Of a stretch of 31,474 bases of DNA, positions 1-5,937 are shown piece by piece. Source of the DNA: Iamia sp038233335 (GTDB lineage Bacteria; Actinomycetota; Acidimicrobiia; Acidimicrobiales; Iamiaceae); NCBI GenBank assembly GCA_038233335.1, contig JBBSME010000019.1:1-31474 (forward strand). Direction: 5' to 3'. Every line of letters starts with the position of its first letter. The stretch's first letter is position 1. The notes below the pieces were generated by a model. The model was not told where the DNA came from. It worked only from the letters and a program-made list of their open reading frames with translations, and made no database searches. Position numbers and translations under genes: made by a program.

Positions 1-181
1 GCCGCACGGGGCACCCGCGCCTCGGGCCTGGGCGTGGGCCCCGGGGCAGCACGGGGCACCTGGGCCTTCGGCCGCGGGGAGGGCCCCGGGGCAGCACGGG
101 GAACCTTGGCCTTGGGCCTGGGCGTGGGCCCCGGGGCAGCACGGGGAACCTTGGCCTTGGGCCTGGGCGTGGGCCCCGGGT
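1..181. repeat. 45-bp in-frame tandem repeat (about four copies)
   Basis: The block CCGGGGCAGCACGGGG recurs at 41, 86 and 131, an exact 45-bp period, with a diverged boundary copy at 176. The two units between 86 and 176 are almost identical; the outer ones carry a few substitutions (K to E, K to Q, T to S in the protein). Because 45 is a multiple of three, the repeat adds 15-residue units to the membrane protein read on the minus strand without breaking frame. There are no unique spacers, so it is not a CRISPR array. Confidence 0.93.
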
Positions 182-623
182 CGGCGACGTCCGTCGTGGC
201 CGGCTCCTCGGGCAGGCCGGCCTGGGCGCGGGCCTTGGCCAGCCGCTCCTCGCGACGGGCCTCCGCCCGGGCCGGGTTGGTGGCCCGCACGTAGAGGACC
301 AACAGGACGAGCAGACCGACGGCCACGGCGGCGAGGCCGGCCACGACGTACCACACGCTGCGCAGGTCCTGGTCCGCCTGTTGCTGGGCCTCGTCGGTGT
401 CGGTCGGTTCCAACCGCACCTCGTCGTCGCCGACCGGCGTCTCCGCCTCGGGCGCCGAGGTGACCGGATCACCGGGCACGGTCGTGTCGGTCGGGTCGAC
501 CTGAGCCGCAGGACCGGACCGCACCGGCGACGCAGCCGCCACCCCCGGCACGCTCAGCGCGACCACTGCGGCCAACGCCACGAAGGCGGCGGTCACAGGC
601 GTCAGGGGTCGGTCGCGCACCAT
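1..623 (-). CDS. Single-pass membrane protein with proline-rich 15-residue repeats (3' end outside window)
   Basis: I do not recognise this protein; the frame stays open from the ATG at 623 to the window edge, so its C-terminus is missing. Residues 1-32 look like a signal peptide (basic start, Ala/Val-rich core, AAAS near the probable cleavage site). A Pro/Thr/Asp/Glu-rich stretch follows to about residue 88. A strong membrane segment covers residues 90-112 (starts VWYVVAGLAAV), then a very basic stretch (RAEARREERLAKARAQ). From residue 149 four tandem copies of PGPTPRPKAKVPRAA-type units begin, the last cut by the edge. The likely topology is a short acidic ectodomain outside and the basic Pro/Lys/Arg tail in the cytoplasm, where it could bind nucleic acid, cell wall precursors or a protein partner (inference). 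No Shine-Dalgarno is seen, but a TAGCAT box sits 6 bp before the ATG. Confidence 0.72.
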   Translation of the reverse strand, partial: MVRDRPLTPVTAAFVALAAVVALSVPGVAAASPVRSGPAAQVDPTDTTVPGDPVTSAPEAETPVGDDEVRLEPTDTDEAQQQADQDLRSVWYVVAGLAAVAVGLLVLLVLYVRATNPARAEARREERLAKARAQAGLPEEPATTDVADPGPTPRPKAKVPRAAPGPTPRPKAKVPRAAPGPSPRPKAQVPRAAPGPTPRPEARVPRA

Positions 624-629
624 CTGATG

Positions 630-635
630 ATGCTA
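630..635 (-). promoter_or_regulatory. Putative -10 box (TAGCAT), leaderless configuration
   Basis: On the minus strand TAGCAT lies 6 bp upstream of the ATG at 623, the distance expected between a -10 hexamer and a transcription start that coincides with the start codon. No Shine-Dalgarno is visible. No convincing -35 was found. Confidence 0.5.
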
Positions 636-682
636 ACGGCGGACCGCGCGACGGCCCGGTTCGGCTCCCACGGGGCGGGCGA

Positions 683-1459
683 TCATCGCTGGTGGTGGGG
701 GCAGGAGTAGGTCGTCCGTCCGCCCACCGTGCGCCGCTGGAGCGGCCGATGGCACCGGGGGCACCGACCCTCGCGGGACCGCTGGATCTGCAGGTCTCCC
801 GTGTGGGAACCGCCGCGCTCGGTCAGCAGGGCGATGGTGGCCCGGAGCTGTCGGTGCAGGCGCGCCACCTCCCGGTCCTCGAGCGCCCCGGCGAGTCGGG
901 CCGGGTCGAGCCGCGCTCGCCACAGGGCCTCGTCGCAGATCAGGTTGCCGATGCCGGCCACCCGGGCCTGGTCGAGCAGTCGGGCCTTCAGGGGTGCCGA
1001 GGAGCCGGCCAGCGCGTCGCGCAGCGCCGCCTTCCCGATCGTGGCCGCGTCGGGGCCCAGGCGCTCCTCGTCGGGGTCGATCTCCACCCCGCCCAGGCGC
1101 CGAGGGTCCACCAGGCTGAGGTCACCGCCACCCACGAAGGAGAGGCCGAACCGGTGCCAGGCCGGGTCGTCTCGATCCGACGAGTACTCCAGCTTCTCGA
1201 TGGGTCCGATGCCGTCGACGAGCAGCTTCCCGGTCATCCCGAAGCGGAGCCCCAGGACCGGACCGTCGGTGTCCAGCATGAGCAGCTTGCCCCGACGCCG
1301 GGTGCCGACCACCCGACGCCCGGCCAGCAGCGCCTCGACCTCGGCCGGCTCGGTGCCCTTGCAGAACCAGGGATCCGGCGCGTGCGCGGCGCGGATGACC
1401 CGGCCGACGGTGCAGTCGGCGACGACCCGGTAGGCCTCGACCTCGATCAGCTCGGGCAC
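683..1459 (-). CDS. Fpg/Nei-family DNA glycosylase (bifunctional base-excision repair enzyme)
   Basis: Removes oxidised bases from DNA and nicks the abasic site by beta/delta elimination. At 258 aa it is slightly shorter than typical Fpg (about 270-290). It begins MPELIEVE, keeping the Pro2 nucleophile and Glu3, but Ile replaces the usual second Pro of MPELPEVE. Lys58 (RRRGK) matches the conserved catalytic-domain Lys. The helix-two-turn-helix region is around 163-180 (LLDQARVAGIGNLICDEALW). The C-terminal zinc finger has normal spacing (C233-X2-C236-X16-C253-X2-256), but the fourth ligand is His, giving CCCH instead of CCCC; Arg248 is in the zinc-finger loop. The start is GTG, just after a GAGGTGAT stretch that can act as ribosome binding site. 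It lies 94 bp downstream of the methionine-gene stop, beyond a long inverted repeat. The changes suggest an actinobacterial Fpg/Nei subgroup whose preferred lesion cannot be read from sequence. Confidence 0.9.
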   Translation of the reverse strand: MPELIEVEAYRVVADCTVGRVIRAAHAPDPWFCKGTEPAEVEALLAGRRVVGTRRRGKLLMLDTDGPVLGLRFGMTGKLLVDGIGPIEKLEYSSDRDDPAWHRFGLSFVGGGDLSLVDPRRLGGVEIDPDEERLGPDAATIGKAALRDALAGSSAPLKARLLDQARVAGIGNLICDEALWRARLDPARLAGALEDREVARLHRQLRATIALLTERGGSHTGDLQIQRSREGRCPRCHRPLQRRTVGGRTTYSCPHHQR

Positions 1460-1479
1460 ATCACCTCGCCCGGGACCCG

Positions 1480-1527
1480 TTCTCGCGACGAATACGACAC
1501 ACGTGCGTGTAGGAATCGTCGCGAGAA
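1480..1527. terminator. Long inverted repeat between the met gene and fpg
   Basis: TTCTCGCGACGA (1480-1491) and TCGTCGCGAGAA (1516-1527) form a perfect 12-bp inverted repeat. The 24-bp centre is itself partly palindromic (ACACACGTGCGTGT). It sits after the stop of the methionine enzyme and before the fpg start, both on the minus strand. It could end the met transcript or act as an operator for fpg. There is no T-run after the hairpin, so a classic intrinsic terminator is not proven. Confidence 0.55.
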
Positions 1528-1553
1528 CCTCGGGGCGGCAGGTCGCACCGTGG

Positions 1554-2735
1554 TCAGGAGCCGATGGCGGCGGCCAGGGCCTGGTCGAGGTCGACCCGGA
1601 GGTCCTCGGCGTGCTCCAGGCCCACCGACAGCCGGATGGTGCCCGCCCCGATGCCGACCGCCGCCAGCTCCTCGGGCAGCAGGTTGACGTGGGTGGTGGA
1701 CGCCGGGTGGGTCACCAAGGTCTCGGGACCGCCCAGCGACGAGGCCAGCTGGGCCAGCTCCACCGCCTCCACGAAGCGACGCCCGGCGTCGATCCCCCCG
1801 GGGACGTCGAAGCAGACCAGTCCCCCCAGCTCCCGCATCTGGCGGCGGGCCAGCTCGTGCTGGGGATGGGACTCGAGCCCGGGGTGGCGCACCTCGGAGA
1901 CCCGCCCGTCCTTCTCCAGCCACCGGGCCAGCTCCAGGGCGGAGGCCGACTGGCGGGCGAAGCGCACGGGCAGGGTCCGCAGGCCCCGGATCCCGTTGGC
2001 CGCGTCGTAGGGCGAGGCGGTGGCCCCCTGAAGCACCGCGAAGCCGGTGAGCCAGGTGATGAGCTCGGCCGAGGCGGCCACCACGCCGAGGGTGGCGTCG
2101 TTGTGGCCGGCCATGGCCTTGGTGGCGGAGTGGACGACGATGTCGACCCCGTGGTCGAGGGGCCGCTGCCCAAGGGGGGTGGCGAAGGTGGAGTCCACCA
2201 CGGTCATCGGACCGGCGATGGCGCCCAGGGCCTCGAGGTCGACCAGGTCCAGCCGTGGGTTGGCCGGGGTCTCGGCCCACACCAGCATCGTCTTGCCCGG
2301 TCGCACCGCCGCCGCGAAGGACGAGGGGTCGGTGCCGTCGACGAAGGTCACATCGATGCCGAACCGGGGGCACATGGCCTGGAGCACCAGCTGGGTGCCG
2401 GCGTAGATCTGGCGCGCGGCGACGATGTGGTCGCCCTGCGAGCACAGGCCCAGCACGACGGCGGTGACCGCGCCCATGCCGGACCCGAAGGCGCGGGCCG
2501 CCTCCGCCCCCTCCAGGTCGGCCACCGCGTCCTCGAAGTCCGACACCGTCGGGTTCCCGTAGCGGGAGTAGAAGCGGTCGTTGCCCACGGTGGTGGCCGC
2601 GGCCTGCGCCTCGTCGACCGACTCGGACACGAAGGTGGAGCTGGCCCACACCACCGGGGCCAGGGCCGGTTTCGAGCCCTCTCGACCGCTCCGCACGGCC
2701 ACGGTGTCGGGGTGCAGGGGACTGTCCGCGGTCAC
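1554..2735 (-). CDS. Trans-sulfuration PLP enzyme (cystathionine gamma-synthase / O-acylhomoserine sulfhydrylase family)
   Basis: A Cys/Met-metabolism PLP-dependent enzyme of 393 aa, cytoplasmic. The phosphate-binding YSRYGNPT is at 56-63, the PLP-ring Asp at 181 (VVDSTFATP), and the Schiff-base Lys206 in HSATKAMAGHND. The start is GTG at 2735, 25 bp after the metX stop; upstream in-frame codons overlap metX and were rejected. Its place directly behind metX implies that it uses the O-acylhomoserine made by MetX, either with cysteine (cystathionine gamma-synthase, MetB) or with sulfide (MetY/MetZ-type). The length fits MetB, MetZ or methionine gamma-lyase better than the longer MetY. Family assignment is firm; the exact reaction is not. 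It shares the metX transcript and so probably its riboswitch. Confidence 0.9.
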   Translation of the reverse strand: MTADSPLHPDTVAVRSGREGSKPALAPVVWASSTFVSESVDEAQAAATTVGNDRFYSRYGNPTVSDFEDAVADLEGAEAARAFGSGMGAVTAVVLGLCSQGDHIVAARQIYAGTQLVLQAMCPRFGIDVTFVDGTDPSSFAAAVRPGKTMLVWAETPANPRLDLVDLEALGAIAGPMTVVDSTFATPLGQRPLDHGVDIVVHSATKAMAGHNDATLGVVAASAELITWLTGFAVLQGATASPYDAANGIRGLRTLPVRFARQSASALELARWLEKDGRVSEVRHPGLESHPQHELARRQMRELGGLVCFDVPGGIDAGRRFVEAVELAQLASSLGGPETLVTHPASTTHVNLLPEELAAVGIGAGTIRLSVGLEHAEDLRVDLDQALAAAIGS

Positions 2736-2760
2736 GTCCGACAGCCTTGCAGGATCGGGG

Positions 2761-3996
2761 TCACAGGGTCTCCAGGTCGGCGAGGAGGGGGCCGAGCAGC
2801 TCGCCCACCTGCCCCAGCTCGAGCAGGAAGGCATCATGGCCGTGGGGGCTGACGATCTCCGCGTAGCGGGCCGCTTGGCCGTGGGCCCGCAGGGCGCGGA
2901 CCATCTCCTGGGACTGGTAGGCGGGGTAGAGGGTGTCGCTGGAGACACCGACGGCCAGCACCGGCGCCTTGATCCGCGCCAGGGCGGGCCCGAGGCCGCC
3001 GCGGCCGCGGCTGAGGTCGTGGAGGTCCATGGCCTTGGTCAGGAGGAGGTAGGAGTTGGCGTCGAAGCGACGGATGAGCTTGTCGCCGTGGTGCTCGAGG
3101 TAGCGCTCCACCTGGAAGCGGTGCCAGAGGCCGAAGCGGCCCGAGAGGGGCTCCACCTCGTCTCGCCCGAACTTGTCGGTGAACACCCGGTCCGTGCGGA
3201 ACGTGATCTGGGAGATCATCCGGGCCAGGGCCAGCCCGGCGTGGGGGCCCTGGCCCGGGGGGGCGTCGTAGTAGTCACCGCTGTTCCAGGCCGGGTCCAG
3301 GGCGATGGCCCGCCGTCCCGTGCTCCAGTAGGCGATCTGCTGGGCGGTGGCCTCGGTGCAGGTGGCGATGGGGACCAGGGCCCGGACCCGGTCGGGGAAC
3401 ATCACCCCCCACTCGAGGACCTGCATCCCACCCATCGACCCCCCCACCACCGCGGCCCAGGCGTGGATGCCGAGGGCGTCGGCCAGACGGGCCTGGGTGC
3501 GGACCATGTCCCGCACCGTGACGACCGGGAAGGTCGGGCCGTAGACGCCGAGGCGGTCGGATCGATGCGACGCGGGGCCGGTCGTGCCCTGACAGCCGCC
3601 GAGCACGTTGGCGCAGACCACGAACCACCTGTCGGTGTCGATCACCCGGCCCGGCCCGATGAGGCCGTCCCACCACCCGGGGGAGGCCTGGCCGGGGCCG
3701 GCCGGCCCCGCGGCGTGGGCGTCGCCGGTGAGGGCGTGGCAGAGGAGGATGGCGTTGGAGGCGTCCGGGGCCAGGGTGCCCCAGGTCTCGAAGGCCACGG
3801 TGATGTCCCGCATCTGCCCGCCGCCCTCCAGCACGAAGGTGCGATCCACGAAGGTCCGGAGGAACTGGCGGTCGGCGGCCGGATCGCTCGGCCGCCAGGC
3901 ACCCGACGCGGGGAGGGTGCTGTCGTGGGCTCGGGTCCACGACGGCTGCTCCAGGGCGGAGTCGGCATCGACCAGGTCACTGATGTCGTCGCCCAT
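2761..3996 (-). CDS. metX: Homoserine O-acetyltransferase (MetX family)
   Basis: Transfers an acyl group, normally acetyl from acetyl-CoA, to homoserine, the committed step of methionine synthesis. It is an alpha/beta hydrolase-fold protein of 411 aa. Visible signatures: the oxyanion region LLCHALTG, nucleophile Ser187 in GGSMGG, Asp354 in SSDTLYP and His387 in GHDAF, plus the family segments GTTGP and WWDGLIGPG. There is an N-terminal extension of about 45 residues relative to short MetX proteins. The chosen ATG has a strong GGGAGGAG Shine-Dalgarno 8-9 bp upstream; an in-frame start at 4116 would run into the riboswitch leader and was rejected. It is first in an operon with the PLP enzyme, 25 bp downstream. 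A few MetX-fold enzymes use succinyl-CoA or serine, which cannot be excluded by eye. Confidence 0.93.
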   Translation of the reverse strand: MGDDISDLVDADSALEQPSWTRAHDSTLPASGAWRPSDPAADRQFLRTFVDRTFVLEGGGQMRDITVAFETWGTLAPDASNAILLCHALTGDAHAAGPAGPGQASPGWWDGLIGPGRVIDTDRWFVVCANVLGGCQGTTGPASHRSDRLGVYGPTFPVVTVRDMVRTQARLADALGIHAWAAVVGGSMGGMQVLEWGVMFPDRVRALVPIATCTEATAQQIAYWSTGRRAIALDPAWNSGDYYDAPPGQGPHAGLALARMISQITFRTDRVFTDKFGRDEVEPLSGRFGLWHRFQVERYLEHHGDKLIRRFDANSYLLLTKAMDLHDLSRGRGGLGPALARIKAPVLAVGVSSDTLYPAYQSQEMVRALRAHGQAARYAEIVSPHGHDAFLLELGQVGELLGPLLADLETL

Positions 3997-4084
3997 GGTC
4001 GTGTCGCTCCTCCCGGTGTCGGGGGGCGGACCTTCGGTGCCTCGCGCCGGGCGGACCCGGACACTTCGTTGCCGATCCGAGGAC

Positions 4085-4172
4085 CGACCACATCCCCGCC
4101 CGGAGGCGGGAGGCACCTTGGGTGTCCGTCCCAGGTTGCCGGACCCGGTGACCCGGGCCGCTCATGATGACC
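4085..4172 (-). promoter_or_regulatory. Probable SAM riboswitch (SAM-I/IV superfamily) upstream of metX
   Basis: Read on the minus strand, the metX leader contains elements of SAM-binding riboswitches in order: ATCATGAG near 4170-4162, a P2-like hairpin (CGG, CCGGG, GTCA loop region, CCG) ending in CCGGCAACC, a P3-like stem (TGGG to CCCA) followed by AAGGTGCC, a P4 hairpin CCCGCC-TCCG-GGCGGG, and a closing GATG that can pair with the 5' CATC. GGCAACC followed by AGGTGCC is the hallmark of this class, and a methionine operon is the expected target. Downstream, GTGTC near 4053 can pair with GACAC just before the GGGAGGAG ribosome binding site, so translational control is plausible. P1 is short and P2 lacks an obvious kink-turn, so the subclass is uncertain. 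Confidence 0.68.
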
Positions 4173-4177
4173 GCCGC

Positions 4178-4208
4178 AGCGTAGGCCGAGGAGCGACCCG
4201 CTGCGCAA
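4178..4208 (-). promoter_or_regulatory. Putative promoter of the metX operon
   Basis: On the minus strand TTGCGC (4208-4203) and TACGCT (4183-4178) are separated by 19 bp. A start about 7 bp after the -10 box falls near 4171, exactly where the predicted riboswitch begins. The long spacer and imperfect hexamers make this moderate evidence. Confidence 0.45.
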
Positions 4209-4255
4209 CCTCTTGCCCGCAGGCTCGCGACCCAGGCCAGGCGAGGGCCCGCCGG

Positions 4256-4261
4256 TAGCCT
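4256..4261 (+). promoter_or_regulatory. Putative -10 box (TAGCCT), leaderless configuration
   Basis: TAGCCT lies 8 bp before the ATG at 4270, and there is no Shine-Dalgarno between them. This fits a leaderless or near-leaderless transcript and supports that start over the upstream TTG at 4213. Confidence 0.45.
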
Positions 4262-4269
4262 CGCCGCCC

Positions 4270-4905
4270 ATGGACCACCCTGCGGGAGACGACGGCGACG
4301 GGCCGGGCGGCCAGCCCGAACCGGCGGCGGCCCGCGACCCCCGCCCCGCGCCCGCGGCCCGGCCGACGATGGGCCCCGGGCGGCGGGCTCCGCAGGCCAA
4401 CCGCGGCGACTACACCGGCTGTGCCCTCTGGGCCGGAGGCTTCCTCGTCCTGGTGATCATCAGCTTCACGGTGGGGGTGATCCTGCGCCCGGACTCCGAC
4501 ACCACCGACGGCAGCGAGGCGGTCACCCTCGCCAGCAGCGTCGCCGGCGACGACGCCTACGAGATCGTGGGCCGGAGCGACGAGATCGGCGATCCCTGCG
4601 TGACCCTCCGTCGCGACGGCGAGGAGGTCACCGGCCAGTGCGGTTCGGCCCTCGACATCGACGAACCGACCCGCTACAAGGTCACCTCCACCGTCCTGGA
4701 GGACGGCACCACCTTGGTCTTCGGCCCGGTGCCGGGCCAGACCGAGCAGGTCCGGCTCCGGCTGGAGGACGGGTCCGAGCCGGTGGTCGACGTCCGCCGC
4801 AGCCAGACGGCGGGGTTCCCCTGGTTCGCGCTGGAGACCGACCAGGACATCGACGGCCCGGCAGAGATGCTCGACGGCAACGGAGACCCCCTCCGGCCCG
4901 GCTGA
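4270..4905 (+). CDS. Hypothetical membrane-anchored protein
   Basis: Not recognised as a named family. The 211-aa protein has a disordered N-terminal 45 residues rich in Pro, Ala, Gly and Arg, then one membrane segment at about 51-72 (starts CALWAGGFLVLVII). A C-terminal domain of about 140 residues is rich in Asp, Glu, Thr and Val (for example YEIVGRSDEIGDPCVTLRRD) and probably forms beta structure outside the membrane. Two Cys residues (in GDPCVTL and TGQCGSAL) are spaced so that they could form a disulfide. With no signal peptide and positive charges before the membrane segment, an N-in/C-out topology is likely. The ATG at 4270 is preferred over the TTG at 4213 because a TAGCCT box lies 8 bp upstream. 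It is divergent from metX; nothing in the context gives a function. Confidence 0.72.
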   Translation: MDHPAGDDGDGPGGQPEPAAARDPRPAPAARPTMGPGRRAPQANRGDYTGCALWAGGFLVLVIISFTVGVILRPDSDTTDGSEAVTLASSVAGDDAYEIVGRSDEIGDPCVTLRRDGEEVTGQCGSALDIDEPTRYKVTSTVLEDGTTLVFGPVPGQTEQVRLRLEDGSEPVVDVRRSQTAGFPWFALETDQDIDGPAEMLDGNGDPLRPG

Positions 4906-4970
4906 GGTCGCGGACCGGCGGCGCGAGCCACTCGGGCGTAGGACGGTGCGGGAGCGGTCAGGATGGGGCG

Positions 4971-5840
4971 GTGGAACCGGCCCTGGCCCGCTCGCTGTGG
5001 CACCCGCTGGAGACCATCAACGCTGTCACCTACTTCTCGCCCGAGTGCCGCGACGCATCCGTCGGCCTGGGCCTCAAGGGCTTCTGGATGGGCTACTTCG
5101 CCTGCCGGGCCGCCCCTCTCGGCCCCATGGCTCCAGGGGCGGTGGAGGCGACCTTCTTCAACTTCCACCCCGATCGGGTGCGGCGCGCCCTGCCCGCAGC
5201 CTGGTCGCTCGCCCACCCCGAGGACGTGCTCACGGCCCGGGCCAACGGGGCGGCCGCCGCCCTCCGACGCCTGCTGGGCGCGAAGGCCGCAGAGCAGCTC
5301 GCGCGTGCGGTGCTGCCCCCGGCCCACGACGCCATCGCCCGGGCCGATCCCGCCGGGCGAGCGATGTTCGCGGCCAACCGGCAGATGGGCGCGCCGGAGG
5401 ACCCCGTGGCCGGGTTGTGGCAGGCGGCCACGACGCTCCGGGAGCACCGAGGCGATGGCCACGTGGCCCTCCTGGTGGCGGCCGGTCTGGACGGCTGCGA
5501 GGCCCACGTCCTGTTCGTGGCCGGCGAGGGGGGCTCGCCGGACCTGTACCGCCAGAGCCGGGGGTGGTCCTCCGACGACTGGCGCGCGGCACAGGCTCGC
5601 CTGTCGGACCGCGGGCTCCTGACCTCGGAGGGCGCGATCACCGGCCCGGGGCGCGCGCTGCGAGCCGACATCGAGCACCGGACCGACCAGCTGGCCGTCC
5701 CGCCCTACGCGGCCCTGGGCCAGGAACGGGTCGCAGCGCTCATCGAGGCCCTGGAGCCGGCGCGCCGGCGGATCGCGGCGGCCGGCGAGGTCGCCTTCCC
5801 CAACCCCATGGGCCTACCCCGGCCTCCCGGCGAGGCCTGA
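4971..5840 (+). CDS. SCO6745/SalK-family protein
   Basis: A 289-aa protein of the actinobacterial SCO6745 family (SalK-like), whose biochemical role is poorly defined. Recognisable family stretches are HPLETINAVTYFSPE near the N-terminus, GLGLKGFWMGYFACRAAPLG, FFNFHPDRVRRALPAAW and, near residue 200, RGWSSDDW. The last lies in a segment (SSDDWRAAQARLSDRGLL) that resembles a winged-helix or MarR-like arrangement. No membrane segment or signal peptide is seen. The start is GTG at 4971 with AGGA about 9 bp upstream; other upstream starts lie in the shadow of the preceding gene. It follows that gene after 65 bp on the same strand, so the two may be cotranscribed. Hairpins at 5841-5856 and 5873-5918 follow its stop. 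Confidence 0.85.
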   Translation: MEPALARSLWHPLETINAVTYFSPECRDASVGLGLKGFWMGYFACRAAPLGPMAPGAVEATFFNFHPDRVRRALPAAWSLAHPEDVLTARANGAAAALRRLLGAKAAEQLARAVLPPAHDAIARADPAGRAMFAANRQMGAPEDPVAGLWQAATTLREHRGDGHVALLVAAGLDGCEAHVLFVAGEGGSPDLYRQSRGWSSDDWRAAQARLSDRGLLTSEGAITGPGRALRADIEHRTDQLAVPPYAALGQERVAALIEALEPARRRIAAAGEVAFPNPMGLPRPPGEA

Positions 5841-5856
5841 GGTCCCAACCGGGACC
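5841..5856 (+). terminator. Short perfect hairpin directly after the SCO6745-family gene
   Basis: GGTCCC-AACC-GGGACC begins at the base after the TGA. It is a 6-bp stem with a 4-base loop followed by a C-rich stretch, not a T-run, so it may be a weak or Rho-assisted terminator. Confidence 0.4.
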
Positions 5857-5872
5857 CCCGATCCCGTCGTGG

Positions 5873-5918
5873 TTCTGTGGGCTGGACGCGCTGTGTCCGG
5901 CGCGGCTGACCCACAGAA
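5873..5918. terminator. Inverted repeat between convergent genes (likely bidirectional terminator)
   Basis: TTCTGTGGG (5873-5881) and CCCACAGAA (5910-5918) are perfect 9-bp arms around a 28-bp GC-rich loop. They lie between the + strand gene ending at 5840 and the - strand methylase ending at 5938, where a bidirectional terminator is expected. Confidence 0.55.
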
Positions 5919-5937
5919 GCGCACCTGCGGCTCCGAC

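Noticed and set aside
1..181. CRISPR-like array
   Set aside because: The 45-bp units are contiguous, with no unique spacers, and encode in-frame 15-residue protein repeats.
1480..1527. LexA (SOS) box at the fpg promoter
   Set aside because: The palindrome does not contain the actinobacterial GAAC-N4-GTTC core.
2581..4167. 528-codon + strand frame opposite metX and the PLP enzyme
   Set aside because: It is antisense to two genes with complete catalytic motifs, spans both of them and shows only Gly/Val/His-rich composition typical of antisense frames in GC-rich DNA.
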